A stretch of 59,668 nucleotides of DNA, from the IMG/VR virus record IMGVR_UViG_3300002518_000001, positions 39,031 to 98,698 of that record, one strand, 5' to 3'. How positions within the stretch are numbered: position 1 is the stretch's first letter; every line of letters starts with the position of its first letter. Positions 8,081 through 18,500 of this stretch are shown piece by piece. This stretch comes from a virus. The notes below the pieces were generated by a model, which was given only the letters and a program-made list of their open reading frames with translations, made no database searches and was not told where the DNA came from. The position numbers and the translations under genes were made by a program.

Positions 8081-11000
8081 ATGTCGTCGAAGTTGCAAAA
8101 GTCGTTATTGGCGAATCAGGTAGCCAACATGGTGGGGCGTCGTCGCTCTGTAGGAGTGTTGCAAGAGCAGACTCCCCAATGGGGTACTCCTTTTGCGGGT
8201 TCGGACGAAAATCAACCAAAGGGTCGATTTTTTGGCACAGACGGATGGCGACAAAGTCACAAGATAACGGACGAAGAGCTTCGGAAGGCGAGTGATGATT
8301 CCGGGTTCGGTGATCCAAGGGAGGCTCCTGGGCAACAAGCTCAGGATAACCGTTCTCCCGAAGAGAGGTTAGCTGGAGCCAAGGCCAATATTCGCAGTAG
8401 AGGGGTCTCTGCTGTTGTGGGGGCAGCCCAGCGAGGAAAAGAATTGGGCCAAAAGATGGCCACCGCTTTGATGGATACGAGTGGTTCTGGGTTAGCAAGT
8501 GTCGCGACAGGAGCTTTACCGGGTGCGGTGAGTTCTTTGGCTGGCACGGCGTCGCGGGCTTCCCAAAGAAAACAAGCGGACATCTCCGACGCTGCGACGA
8601 TACGAAGGCTGAAGCCTCGACATTCGTCTCCGCAGGGAGCACAGGCAGATGGCAGCAAGCCTCGACATTCGTCTCCGCAGGGAGCACAGGCAGATGGCAG
8701 CAAGCCTTCTGGCGGGTTTGGCCTTACGGTGACCAGGGGGGAGATGCCTCGTGAGAGTGGACTCACGATTCCGAGTATCCCGGCAGTTCCCGATCCAAAT
8801 TGGGGTGGCGGGACTTCTCTGGAGGGTATGGGCTCTGGATTTGGAGTCGTATCCAAGTCAAAAAAAAAAAGCCTAGATTTGCTGGATGAGTGTGGTTTCG
8901 GGTTGCTCTGTTCTTACGAGTACGACGTCCCATTCTTGATTAAAAGTCAGCAGGATGACCCGTCTGCGCCTGTTCCCAAGGTTGCAGGCCATTTTTTGAC
9001 AGGGGCACCGAATCCGTATTCGGGAGACGAGGAGCACTTTCACCCGCGTCGTGAGCATTTCGATAGTATGATCTCCCACGCAGCAGTGGGCAGGAGAGAC
9101 GAGGCAGAGTCGTTAGCTCGTCGGCACGTGGCGGACCATAGTGCTGATTTCTCTCCAGAACAACGTGACCACTCCTCGCAATCCCATCACAGGCACGCAC
9201 AGAAGCTGCGTTCAGAGATTGGGGATTATCACCCCGGAGAGCACGGTCCTATTGATCCCAACGATGATCAGTTTAAGAAGTGGTCATTGATGCATTTTCA
9301 CGGAACGGCGGCTCGCGAGCATCACGATCAGGCGTATCACGAGAGACGTGCAAAAAGAATCGCAGGAGACGCTGAACGTCGCGGTGAGGTGTTGGATAAC
9401 GAGGGTTTGTTACGTCGCTTGGAAGATGAGATCCACTCACTGTCTCACAGTGCGACAGGAAATCTTCATGGAGCGGTGGGGCTCTTGCGCGATGCGATGG
9501 AACACGCTGGCTCCTTAATGACAGGGAGAACGGACAGCGCGGGTGCTGATATGTTGGTGCGGCTCCGACAGTCGATGGGAGCCTTGGCAGAGCACATGGG
9601 CCTCAAGAGAAAGTTGCCGGATGATCTAGACTTGCTGCTGCATTCAGATGACAAGCATTGGGATCGTCTTGTCAAAGAGATTAAGTCGAGCACGCCGAAC
9701 ACGTTGGGCTTACCACACAGGCGAGGACTTAATGCGATCAACTTGTTGACCGAGGGTCAGTTTGCAGCCGTTCGAGACCCCCGGAACTATTCGTCGGAGC
9801 ACGCAGCCAAGCCGCTGCGTGGATTGCATTTAGCGGGGGGCTCTCGGTACAAGCCTGATGCGTCCAGAGGGGCATACGAGGATGCTCATCGTGTTTGTGT
9901 GGGGTTGGCCCGCCGGGACTATCAGGGACATATTTCGCGCGGCCTGCGTCTCCCGCAGGATGTTATAGGGGCGATGGCCGAGGGAGAGACGGTTCCCTTG
10001 AATGCTGTATCCTCGTGGACGGACGATCATCACATCGCTTGGGGGTTTGCGGATCGTCCTGCTCGCAGAGACGGAAGTGGACGGATGACTTCAGAGGAGG
10101 CCGACGCGATCGGCCCGCGTGTTGTCTTGCGTATCCCGGAGGCACGGTGGGGAACACCCATTTCTGACTTGAGCACTTGGAAGAACACAGAGCGGGAGAT
10201 ATTGTCGGGTGGAGAGGCGACGATTCGATCGGTAGAGAAGAAAGACCACGCGACGGGAGAATATTACGAGATTGTGTTGGACCACTCCAAGAGACCGCAA
10301 GTTCTGGAGGAGTTCCGAGACAGTCCTTTCTCGACTCGTGCTCGCGTTCAACACTTGAGGTTGGATGAGTTACCCGAAGACGGTCGCCGTTTGCGAGTTG
10401 CCGGTGACAAGCCTGGTGGTGCTCATAAAGGGGCTGTTGTGGAGCATCCAGATATGCCCAACCGCTCTTTCTTGTTGAAGCCTGTTCGGAGTGCTCCAAA
10501 GGCATTGGGAGAGGTTGCAGGATCGCAGATTGCGGCTCGCATATTGGGAGAGCATGCTGTCCCGGCCAAGCTGATCTCCACGCAAGAGTCCCATAAGAAG
10601 ATTCGTCGATTGGGTTACAAAGGGGCACCGCCCGTATCCGTGATCCAAGAGATGGTAAAGAACGGTGGAGCACTGCCAAAAGATAAAAAGGGCATTGTTT
10701 CGTTGCCGAGTGGTATTCATACGGACCTTCTTGCTTCCATGGTGGCGAATTGGGTGATCGGTGACCATGATGCCCACGGTGCTCAGTATTTAATGTCTCC
10801 GGGTGGGGATAGCGCGGTTCGGGTGGACTTCGGGCAGAGCTATAAGCACTTGCATTCTGATAGGCTGGACACACACTACCATCCAAATGCAGCGTACGGA
10901 GAGTCGAAGCCAGCACCCATGTTGCTGTTGGAGGCATTCCGAGATGGAGAGGTGGATTTAGACTTTGGGCACCCCAAGATTGAGGCAGCCATTTCGCGGG

Positions 11001-11743
11001 CCGAGCGTATTTCGGATGTGGAGTTGAGCGAAATGATCAAGGATTACGCAGAGGCGGTCTCTCAAGTGACGGGCGTTTCCGCCAAGTCGATTGTTCACGC
11101 TGCCTTGGATCGTAAAAACAACGTGCGAGAGGACATGGAAGCATTCTTTGAGGATGTTCAGAGAGAGCGAGAGGGAGACCACCACAGACCCGAAGGGTTT
11201 GACGATCCCGGAGAGTCTGTCGAGTTTCGACCGGGGAATTCGAACAGGTATGTTGGGATGGAGTTGAACGGTGTGCCGTTCACAAAGCCAGAGGAGCACG
11301 ATTGGTCGTCTGTTCCTGATGCATCCATCGACGAGCCACCCATGCCGAAAAAGAGAGGGTATCGAGCGGCAGCGGGATTGGTGATGATGGAGGACGATGG
11401 CAGGGTGTGGTTGGTTGAGCCAACTAATCATTTTGCAGGGACAGAGAGAACGTTCCCGAAGGGAGGCCAAGAGCGTGGTCTGACATTGCAACAATCAGCT
11501 TTGAAAGAGGCGTACGAAGAGTCGGGCTTCAACGCGGAGATTGTTGGGTACTTGGGAGACTCGCAACGAACGCAATCAATGAGTCGGTACTATTTGGCTC
11601 GTCGTACGGGCGGGAATCCAGGCGCTGCTCATTGGGAGACACAGGCTGTTCACTTGGTGACACCAGAGGAAGCCCGCCGTACACTCAATGTGCGATCGGA
11701 TCATACTATCTTAGGAAGCGCAGTGGGGTCGGATGATGAGTAA
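8081..11743 (+). CDS. Polyvalent protein: ART, kinase-like and Nudix domains
   Basis: 1220 residues with GGGAG upstream. The first 270 residues are linker-like, with a 15-residue tandem repeat and three GFG peptides (SGGFGLTV, SGFGVVSKSK, CGFGLL). A helical His-rich region follows. An ADP-ribosyltransferase has R620 (SRGLRLP), S644-S645-W646-T647 and E704-R-E706 (TEREIL), the R-S-E set of arginine-specific ARTs such as T4 Alt/ModA. A PI3/4-kinase- or HipA-like domain has FLLKPV, GDHDAH (894-899) and DFG (916-918). A C-terminal Nudix domain has PKGGQERG and KEAYEESGF, but Leu replaces one box glutamate. This matches the polyvalent proteins described by Iyer, Aravind and colleagues. A likely role is modification of host proteins after injection; that is inference. 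Confidence 0.88.
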   Translation: MSSKLQKSLLANQVANMVGRRRSVGVLQEQTPQWGTPFAGSDENQPKGRFFGTDGWRQSHKITDEELRKASDDSGFGDPREAPGQQAQDNRSPEERLAGAKANIRSRGVSAVVGAAQRGKELGQKMATALMDTSGSGLASVATGALPGAVSSLAGTASRASQRKQADISDAATIRRLKPRHSSPQGAQADGSKPRHSSPQGAQADGSKPSGGFGLTVTRGEMPRESGLTIPSIPAVPDPNWGGGTSLEGMGSGFGVVSKSKKKSLDLLDECGFGLLCSYEYDVPFLIKSQQDDPSAPVPKVAGHFLTGAPNPYSGDEEHFHPRREHFDSMISHAAVGRRDEAESLARRHVADHSADFSPEQRDHSSQSHHRHAQKLRSEIGDYHPGEHGPIDPNDDQFKKWSLMHFHGTAAREHHDQAYHERRAKRIAGDAERRGEVLDNEGLLRRLEDEIHSLSHSATGNLHGAVGLLRDAMEHAGSLMTGRTDSAGADMLVRLRQSMGALAEHMGLKRKLPDDLDLLLHSDDKHWDRLVKEIKSSTPNTLGLPHRRGLNAINLLTEGQFAAVRDPRNYSSEHAAKPLRGLHLAGGSRYKPDASRGAYEDAHRVCVGLARRDYQGHISRGLRLPQDVIGAMAEGETVPLNAVSSWTDDHHIAWGFADRPARRDGSGRMTSEEADAIGPRVVLRIPEARWGTPISDLSTWKNTEREILSGGEATIRSVEKKDHATGEYYEIVLDHSKRPQVLEEFRDSPFSTRARVQHLRLDELPEDGRRLRVAGDKPGGAHKGAVVEHPDMPNRSFLLKPVRSAPKALGEVAGSQIAARILGEHAVPAKLISTQESHKKIRRLGYKGAPPVSVIQEMVKNGGALPKDKKGIVSLPSGIHTDLLASMVANWVIGDHDAHGAQYLMSPGGDSAVRVDFGQSYKHLHSDRLDTHYHPNAAYGESKPAPMLLLEAFRDGEVDLDFGHPKIEAAISRAERISDVELSEMIKDYAEAVSQVTGVSAKSIVHAALDRKNNVREDMEAFFEDVQREREGDHHRPEGFDDPGESVEFRPGNSNRYVGMELNGVPFTKPEEHDWSSVPDASIDEPPMPKKRGYRAAAGLVMMEDDGRVWLVEPTNHFAGTERTFPKGGQERGLTLQQSALKEAYEESGFNAEIVGYLGDSQRTQSMSRYYLARRTGGNPGAAHWETQAVHLVTPEEARRTLNVRSDHTILGSAVGSDDE
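8612..8701 (+). repeat. 45-bp tandem repeat, two copies
   Basis: Two identical 45-bp units at 8612-8656 and 8657-8701 encode KPRHSSPQGAQADGS twice in the N-terminal linker of the polyvalent protein. The identity at DNA level, including third codon positions, indicates a recent duplication. Confidence 0.9.
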
Positions 11744-12266
11744 CGATTGGAAGAAAGAGTTTGCCTCGGCCTTAGAGGCCCCCATGCGCTCTGACGAAGA
11801 CCGTGCTGAAGTTGATGTCCACCACGACGCCCATGACGAGCAGCACTTGGAGACCGGCCTACAGGAGGCTATTTCTGAGGTTGAAAAGGCTCTTGAGCAG
11901 GAAGGGTCACGGGAGATCCAAGAGGCTGTGGACTTTTGCAAGGCTGCCCGCGATGAATTCTGGGATGTGGTGAAGCAGCGACAATCGCAGCATGACAACA
12001 AGCATCGCACTATTCGACAGCAGCACGAAGAGACGCGACAGCGGCAAGATCAAGAGTTTCGCCAGGTCAGCGAGCGTTACCAACGCATTCCTCAACGCAT
12101 CGCACCGAAACAGACACCTCGCAAAACAGACGGTGGGATGCGAGTGATGCGACGAGACCACAAGATGCCAGGGAGGCTTTCCCAAGAGCAGGAAGGTCTT
12201 GGGGAACGCCGTGTTATGCTAGGTCGTATGTTGGGTAAGTCCGACTCGGATGGTGGCAAAAACTGA
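11733..12266 (+). CDS. Unidentified coiled-coil protein
   Basis: About 177 residues; the start ATGATG overlaps the end of the polyvalent gene, so it is coupled to it. Residues 45-120 are strongly helical and heptad-like (EAISEVEKALEQEG, then Gln/Arg-rich helices). The C-terminus is basic. There is no membrane segment. It may be a partner, chaperone or packaging adaptor for the large protein encoded just upstream, by position only. Confidence 0.7.
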   Translation: MMSNDWKKEFASALEAPMRSDEDRAEVDVHHDAHDEQHLETGLQEAISEVEKALEQEGSREIQEAVDFCKAARDEFWDVVKQRQSQHDNKHRTIRQQHEETRQRQDQEFRQVSERYQRIPQRIAPKQTPRKTDGGMRVMRRDHKMPGRLSQEQEGLGERRVMLGRMLGKSDSDGGKN

Positions 12267-12321
12267 AAGTCGGGTGTATAGTGAGCGTGGGGTTCCGATC
12301 ATCTGTGGATAGGAGTTTGAT

Positions 12322-13362
12322 ATGTTTGGGTTTGCTGGCGTTGGTCGTCGTTCAAGAGAGTATTCTTGCTCTCCGTTTTATGCACGTGCTTTGCGCTTGG
12401 ATGCAGAAACGGCCTCTTTGGTAGCGGATTCTCCTGATTATTTGTCTCCGTTCCCAGAGAGGTTGTCTCCCAAGGAAAGGAAAGAGCGAGAGGAACATGT
12501 CAGGAATCAGTCGAAGCTGGAAAGAAAGTGGAAGGAGTTGGAGGCTGAGTACTTGCGTTGGCAGGCTGACGAGGTAGCGGAGAACGACCCCATGCAAAAA
12601 GGTTTTGGTGTCCTGTATAAAGCAGGTGAAGAGGGAGAAGGCGGAAGAGCGTCTGTTGCAGATCTGCGTCCACCTTCTGTTGCGGCCAACCCCAAGCCCT
12701 CTCATCCTCAGTATACGGACTATAGTTCGGCGAGAGTGACGGAGACAGGCCACGATCATCCGGATATTCAACGCCTCGATAAGAATCGCCCCCCTGTGTA
12801 CACCATATTTCCTCACCAGGAAGGGTACGATCGGAATGAGGCGTCAAGGTCTTATGCGACACGGCGAGAGTATGACACGAGAAGACAGCAGGAGAATATT
12901 CGCCAAGCACACAGCAGGTGGGAGCAGCAGCGGGTGAGACCACCGTCGCGTGGTCCGAATTACTCGGAAAGAATGGTACACAAAGAAAAGATGGATGCTT
13001 GGCACCAGCGAGAGGGGGCACGTTACCAACAATCTATGGACGATGCTCTTTCACAAATGGATGAGAGAATGAGTGGCGGGGGGGCTGAAGATTATCGCGA
13101 TCAGCGATCTTGGTGGGGTCGCCTGAAAGATGGAATCCGAGGAGTGAACGATTCATTCAAGGGTGTGGATTCGGGTTTCGGTGTGGTGGCCAAGGGAAAG
13201 GATAAGCCAACAGACTCTTATCGCAATGCGCAGGGCACCCGTCGCCGAGGTGAAGCCGATGTGCCATATCCGGGATCGGAGTACAAGGCGGTTGACGAAG
13301 AGGAGTCCAGTTTGAAGAAAACGTGTGGTTTCGGGGTTTCAAAGAACGGAGATGACTCATGA
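12322..13362 (+). CDS. Protein with three GFGV-x-x-K peptides
   Basis: 346 residues with AGGAG upstream. A charged helix (about residues 45-90) is followed by KGFGVLYKAG, a long polar Arg/Gln-rich region, then SGFGVVAKGK near residue 283 and CGFGVSKNG at the extreme C-terminus. No enzyme domain is visible. Because it consists mainly of linker sequence and three copies of the peptide, it is the clearest case for the peptide having a function of its own, such as a docking, packaging or cleavage signal. The stop overlaps the next start (ATGA). Confidence 0.75.
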   Translation: MFGFAGVGRRSREYSCSPFYARALRLDAETASLVADSPDYLSPFPERLSPKERKEREEHVRNQSKLERKWKELEAEYLRWQADEVAENDPMQKGFGVLYKAGEEGEGGRASVADLRPPSVAANPKPSHPQYTDYSSARVTETGHDHPDIQRLDKNRPPVYTIFPHQEGYDRNEASRSYATRREYDTRRQQENIRQAHSRWEQQRVRPPSRGPNYSERMVHKEKMDAWHQREGARYQQSMDDALSQMDERMSGGGAEDYRDQRSWWGRLKDGIRGVNDSFKGVDSGFGVVAKGKDKPTDSYRNAQGTRRRGEADVPYPGSEYKAVDEEESSLKKTCGFGVSKNGDDS

Positions 13363-13925
13363 TCAGTATCGGCACGGGAAGTATCAGCAAGGCTCGTCGT
13401 CAAGCTCAATTGAGGGGTCGATCTCACGTTCGCAGTCAGTCGCGGGATAATTCTCCGCAGGGCGTGTTGGGAACAGAGGGTCCGCTACGACAGGGCGACA
13501 CGGACTACCAGGCCCCGGAAGATCTGTCAAAGATCCCGATGAAGATCCGACATCGTCACCGGGGAACGACATGGCCGGTCAAGCCGTGGCAGATGGATCG
13601 GAGAGAGATGCCGGAGAGCAGGAATATTGCCAGTCGCATTTGGCGCCGGTTCCCGGATGGAGAGTTGGCGTACGACGACAATATGGGAATATTGGAGCGT
13701 GCGGTGCAAAAGTGGAACGATTCTTCCCAAGTTCCATTGAGCGAGTACGAAAAGTTGGCGTTGTGTGCGGTTTTTCCTGAGTTGTCTGTCTCGGATGTGG
13801 AGAAAGACCAGGTGCGTCGCCACGCTTTCTTGACGGCACAGGAGCGAGGAGAGTTAAAGCGTCGCGTCCGCGAGTTGCCGCATGAGGTAGGAACCAAATT
13901 GGGCTTCGAGCCCAAAGCTTCCTAG
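13359..13925 (+). CDS. Unidentified basic 188-residue protein
   Basis: The start overlaps the previous stop as ATGA. The N-terminal third is Arg/Ser/Gln-rich and probably disordered. The C-terminal two thirds (from MPESRNIASRIWRRFPDGEL) look folded and helical, ending LGFEPKAS, which faintly recalls the GFG peptide. No known domain. It is followed after five bases by a copy of the dispersed palindrome. Confidence 0.75.
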   Translation: MISIGTGSISKARRQAQLRGRSHVRSQSRDNSPQGVLGTEGPLRQGDTDYQAPEDLSKIPMKIRHRHRGTTWPVKPWQMDRREMPESRNIASRIWRRFPDGELAYDDNMGILERAVQKWNDSSQVPLSEYEKLALCAVFPELSVSDVEKDQVRRHAFLTAQERGELKRRVRELPHEVGTKLGFEPKAS

Positions 13926-13930
13926 TTCGA

Positions 13931-13945
13931 GTTCAGTTACTAAAC
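13931..13945. repeat. 15-bp palindrome, copy 5
   Basis: GTTCAGTTACTAAAC, five bases after the TAG of the upstream gene and followed by GTTTTT. The central base varies here from C to T. Confidence 0.85.
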
Positions 13946-13963
13946 GTTTTTGGGGGAATTGTT

Positions 13964-14431
13964 GTGCCGGGCAGCGAATCTGTAGACAAGAAAACAGAAG
14001 CCTCTTTCTCTGACGAGTTGGGGTTTATTGACAATGCTCATGAGATCTTGGCCGAGTGGCGAGGCAAGGATCGAGGTGTCGTTACGTTCCCAATGTTGGA
14101 CAATGTTGCATTGTGCAACTTGGTGGTGGCGTGGGCACAGGCCACAGTTGTGTGGATGCCGATGCCAGAGGAAGACCCATGTTTGTTACCGGAAGACCAA
14201 CAATGGGAGTGGATGTGGGAGTGGAGTTCACACAAGACATATGAGTTGTCTCTGCTGTCAGGGTTGACGCCCGCCGAGGTCGCGCTTCAGTTCGCTCGCG
14301 CGAAGGGTCTCCGGTTGATTTTTCCAGACGGGAGCATTTGCCCGTCAGCAGAAGATGTGGTCGAGCGGATGATCCGGCAGCGGATGCATGGATCGGAGTT
14401 AAAGAAACCAAGCGGTGGGTTTTCAGCGTGA
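13964..14431 (+). CDS. Unidentified acidic 155-residue protein
   Basis: A GTG start preceded by GGGGG. The protein is acidic and Trp-rich (QQWEWMWEWSSHK) with an ordered helical core and ends KKPSGGFSA, a shortened version of the GFG peptide. No membrane segment or known domain. The end overlaps the upstream region of the following membrane-protein gene. Confidence 0.7.
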   Translation: MPGSESVDKKTEASFSDELGFIDNAHEILAEWRGKDRGVVTFPMLDNVALCNLVVAWAQATVVWMPMPEEDPCLLPEDQQWEWMWEWSSHKTYELSLLSGLTPAEVALQFARAKGLRLIFPDGSICPSAEDVVERMIRQRMHGSELKKPSGGFSA

Positions 14432-14460
14432 GTCGTCTTCAGGTTCAGGAGAAAGGCAAT

Positions 14461-14898
14461 ATGGTGTGGCAAGTTGGGAAAGACAAGGCAACGGATTGGT
14501 GGTCGCGTCGTTCTGGTTGGGCCAGAGGGTTCATGATTACAACGGGTGTTTTGCTGTTGGTCTTGCTCGTTGCGGGGTCAGTCGCCGCATATACGATCTC
14601 AAAGAGGAACCGTGTGATTCGAGACCAGGCTCGCGTGATGGAGAGGCAGCAGGCAAAAATTGCTGTGTTGGAGTTGGAGAACAAAAAGAAAGACGAGCAG
14701 ATCAAGATCAATAAGGCTCGCCAAGGAGACACACAGGCAGCGGCCAAGATCAAGGAGAGCCGAAAGCGTCTCAAGAGCTTGGGTGGGAAGCTGGACAAGG
14801 CTCGCTTGGTGTACAAGAAGCGTCTCAAGGACTCGAAGGGGATGAGCGCGGCAGATCAGGTTAAACGCTCAAAGAGCTTGTTACAAGATTGGCTATAG
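14461..14898 (+). CDS. Single-pass membrane protein with coiled coil, spanin-like layout
   Basis: 145 residues. A short N-terminal region is followed by one transmembrane helix (about residues 23-45, FMITTGVLLLVLLVAGSVAA) and then a long periplasmic-type coiled coil rich in Lys, Glu and Gln. This layout matches inner-membrane spanins (Rz) but also other phage membrane proteins. The ATG at 14461 follows AGGAG and AAAGG. The downstream gene also encodes a membrane-anchored coiled coil, so the two may interact. Spanin identity is inference; no lysin or holin is adjacent. Confidence 0.75.
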   Translation: MVWQVGKDKATDWWSRRSGWARGFMITTGVLLLVLLVAGSVAAYTISKRNRVIRDQARVMERQQAKIAVLELENKKKDEQIKINKARQGDTQAAAKIKESRKRLKSLGGKLDKARLVYKKRLKDSKGMSAADQVKRSKSLLQDWL

Positions 14899-14907
14899 GA
14901 GCAGGCG

Positions 14908-15474
14908 ATGCAGTTCATATTCTTAGCAGTGACCGTGATGTTTTCGGGTGGGCCGCGAGTGGTTCCTTGCTCCAATAGCAAAGAAGCCAAGTGTATAGAG
15001 TACGATAACGAGACCCACAAAGCGGTAGTTCGAGGGCTGGAGTCGGCGAAGGCGTTCCGCGATCAGGTTCGTCTCTACCAAGGGAAGGTCAAGGAGTTGG
15101 AGTCGGTCGATCGTTTGTGGAAGAAACGATCGTTGTTCTGGAAGCAAGAGAGGGCTTCCATGAAGCGCATCCAGGAGTATACAGCGGAGCAGAACAAGGT
15201 TTACGCCAAGCGGGTGTCCAAACTGGAGTCCGACAATAAGAAATTGCGTGACAGTATGAACTCGGTCTGGCGCCACCCGGCTCTGTGGGCGAGTATTGGT
15301 TTGGTCGTTGGTGTTATTGTGGCGGTTGTTGTGATTCAGACCATCAGGCCCATTGGGGGTTCTAGTAATACGGTGAGCCTGCGACCATCTCTTTGGAGGC
15401 CAACGGTCAGGTTTCTTCCCAAGCAGGTGCAGCATAGTCCGAGTCAAACAATGCTGTTGTACCGAGTAAAATAG
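14908..15474 (+). CDS. Membrane-anchored coiled-coil protein
   Basis: 188 residues with GGAG upstream. A hydrophobic N-terminus (MQFIFLAVTVMFSGG) may be a signal peptide. The following cysteine does not fit a lipobox because proline precedes it. A coiled coil spans about residues 45-120, and a transmembrane helix (ALWASIGLVVGVIVAVVV) lies near residues 130-150. The basic tail is short. The TAG stop shares its G with the next palindrome copy. The pairing with the preceding coiled-coil membrane protein suggests a two-component envelope complex. Confidence 0.72.
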   Translation: MQFIFLAVTVMFSGGPRVVPCSNSKEAKCIEYDNETHKAVVRGLESAKAFRDQVRLYQGKVKELESVDRLWKKRSLFWKQERASMKRIQEYTAEQNKVYAKRVSKLESDNKKLRDSMNSVWRHPALWASIGLVVGVIVAVVVIQTIRPIGGSSNTVSLRPSLWRPTVRFLPKQVQHSPSQTMLLYRVK

Positions 15475-15488
15475 TTCAGTGACTGAAC
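15474..15488. repeat. 15-bp palindrome, copy 6
   Basis: GTTCAGTGACTGAAC, perfect dyad apart from the centre. Its first base is the last base of the upstream TAG stop. It is followed after eight bases by a separate intrinsic terminator. Confidence 0.88.
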
Positions 15489-15495
15489 TCAACCC

Positions 15496-15526
15496 AAAGG
15501 CGTCGGATTGACGCCTTTTTTGTTTT
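15496..15526 (+). terminator. Intrinsic terminator
   Basis: A 9-bp stem (AAAGGCGTC with GACGCCTTT) with a five-base loop runs into a T-rich tract (TTTGTTTT). It ends the membrane-protein unit. Its presence right beside a palindrome copy argues that the palindrome is not itself simply a terminator. Confidence 0.85.
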
Positions 15527-15584
15527 ATGTCATGGTGAGACCGAAGAAAACGGACGGGCAGACAATCAGAAGTAGAGGTAAGAA

Positions 15585-18500
15585 ATGGCCGCCCAGGACA
15601 AAACAGATGTGACGGGAGTGATCTTCATTGAATTCCGGGGCGACAAGGCAACGGTCAAGAAGATGGAAGGTCATCTCCCACCGGGTACACAGCAGCATGT
15701 ACAAGAACTGATGGGGTGGTTGGGAAGCCAAAGGTCTGACTCGGAGCCACGCGGGAACGTAACGGATGATCCGGGAGATGGTCGATCTTCTAATGAATTG
15801 GGAGAGACGGAGGCGCCTACGCAAATCATCTCTCAACCGGATGCACAGTCGCGTCCAGGCGTCCTTCACGAGGACGCAGGTGGTGCCTCAAATCCCCCGA
15901 CTCCTACGGTTCGCAACTTCCCCCCGCACATGCACGGACATCCAGGGGCATCCGATACAGATTCGTCTTTGACGAGTGGTCCTCATGCCGGGTACATGAA
16001 GATGGATCAAGGCGGCCACGTCGATCCGGACGCTGGTTTGGAGCATCCAATCTCTGAGGATTTGGACTTAGAGGGAGATGACAGCGGCGTGGGAGATCCG
16101 GAGAACGAGGGAGAACTCTCTGATGTTCCTGTGGGCGGAGAAGATGGTCGCATTCATCCAGAGCATCGAACAGACCCGGAGGAAGATCCAACGTCTCACG
16201 TTGATCCTCAACTCCAGGCTGCACTAGAGGAGTTGGATGAAAAAGCTCGTGCATTGAAAGAGGAAGCTCACGAGGCAGCCAGTCGTCATGACCACGAGAG
16301 AATTCACGAAATCCACGAAGAGTATCGCAAGCTGAAAGCAGAATTCATGGAGTTGGCGAAGCAGTCGGGTGAGGAGGAAGATCCCGACGAGCGTGTTCGA
16401 CCGGAGCATTTTGGAGAGGGGGAGCCTCCGGGCGGCATGCCTCCAGAGGAAGAGCCACCGGAGAATGAAGAGTTGGGAAAGCCGTCGGCGGGGCTGCCAA
16501 GAAACAGCATCCCCGCCAGAAGCGTCGAAAAAAGCGGAAACGAAAGAAGCACAAAAAGTGACCTGGACGGGTGGCGTTGGTGGCTCCTCGATGTAGAGAA
16601 GTCTGCTCGGTTCGGGAGCACTCCGGTTCGTCATTCAGCGAAGCACCACTCTGATCACAGTGGGGGTCCGAGAGCAGGACACAAGTACATCCGCCGATGG
16701 TATGATCTGAAGAGTCACCGTTGGCGCTATGAGTACACTGACGAGAAGGAAGAGCGGCATGGAGCGGGGAAGGAGGCGATCCATGCGGCGGCTCATGGTA
16801 TTCCTCATACGATTGAGAGTCATCCGGGGATAGCCTCCGGCGAGGTGACGACACCGCTGCGCAAGAAAAAGAAGATTAAAGACGCGGCTCATGCATACCG
16901 GGTAACCATTCAGGCTTGGAATGATGGCATTTGGGGTTTAAAGAAAGATCCGTCGCGCGTGACATGGGTGGATACAGACCAACACGGACACCATCATGTG
17001 ATGCGACAGCATCACAATAAAACGTATGAAGTCATGCATCATCCGGCAGGATCTCAGGCTCCAGAGGACTCTCACGCCATGGAGATGGGAGACAACCATC
17101 GACAGACATTGCGTGGGTACGTGGAACATCATCATCTCCACGCTGACGAGAAGGTGGAGTCGCAAAGAGATTCGGATGGGAAGCCGTGGCTGTCTTTGCG
17201 TCCGGACACGAGAAAGCGTGCTGGAAAAAGTGCGGACGGTTGGACTATTCACGAATCCAAGAGGAATGCGAAAGATTTCCATGGCGGGGGATGGGACGGC
17301 GTATTCTTGCAGTCGAGAGAGCAGGCGGACAGGGTTGTCGCGTTCATGGTTGCCTTCGAGGAAGCTCATAACAAAGGAGAATCGGGTCCGGTCTTTCAAG
17401 ATCTGGGGAAGGATGACTCTGAACATGGGCCAATGACCTTGCCAGGGAAGTTGGAACGTGGGGCACTTCACTATGAGGCTGAGTTTGGAACGGACACGAT
17501 TCGAGTCAGTGGATCTCACGGCGGAGACGTGGTCTCGGCCAAGGTTTTGCGCTTGCGTCCCAAAGTGTCAGACGAAGAGTTGGGCGCTTACTTGGATAGC
17601 GAAGAGTTCAAGAGCATCGTGGGGGCCGCTATCGGTCGCGCGGGGTTGGCGAATGTTGTGCGACACAACGGCTCCAAACTGACGCCTCATCAGCGAAAGC
17701 ACTTGGAGTCTGTGGCACGCAGTAAGGCAATAGAGCTGATGTCCATGGAGTATGTGGAGCGGAAGTCGGCGGTGTGGCCGCGTGGATTCGTGCCAGGCTC
17801 CGGATGGTGGAATGGGTATTTGGCGAATCATTTGGCGAATACCGGGAATGGTGGCGGTGCTTTCTTGGAGGAGTTGACCTCGACGGCAACCACCAAAGAC
17901 GTAGATGGCGTCGCACAGGCTCCGTCGGGCTCTGCCGATGCCGCATTGGCATCAGAGTTTCACGGGATGGACGATGTCCTTGACACGTTGCGTGATATTC
18001 ACGGCATCCAAGATAACGAGACCCTGATCGATAAATTGATGTCTGACTTTGGGGAAGCCTTTGACTCCAAACAAGAAATGATGGATTTCTTGAAGGAGCA
18101 ACTTTTGGCGAAGAAAGCAATGAGTCAGTTGGGTCGCTTGTCCGAGTTGGTCAAGTCTCTGGAGGAGGCCGCGAGCCAAGGGGTTATCGAGAGAGATGAT
18201 CTGGAAGATGACTCGGTCTATCAGAAGGCGGTGTCGTTCTTGGTGCGTGCACAGCACGCACGCATCCTGTCTCGTGTGGTTGATAACGTGGCCCAAGATC
18301 TGTGGGAGCACGACTTCCTGTCGAGCGTCGCGAAGTCGGTGGCGACTCATGATCGAGATGTGTTGTTGGATCGCGTCGCCGAGCACGGGAGGGTTTACGC
18401 TCAAGAGTTCGGGTGCTCTGATGGGGAGGCTCGCGAGCACATGCTGTCATCGTTCTCCCGCTTCCGCAGTAACCATCTATTTAAAGGGTGTTGTCAGATG

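Noticed and set aside
8612-8701. CRISPR-like repeats
   Set aside because: Only two units, directly adjacent without spacers, and in frame inside a protein linker. No CRISPR array is present in the window.
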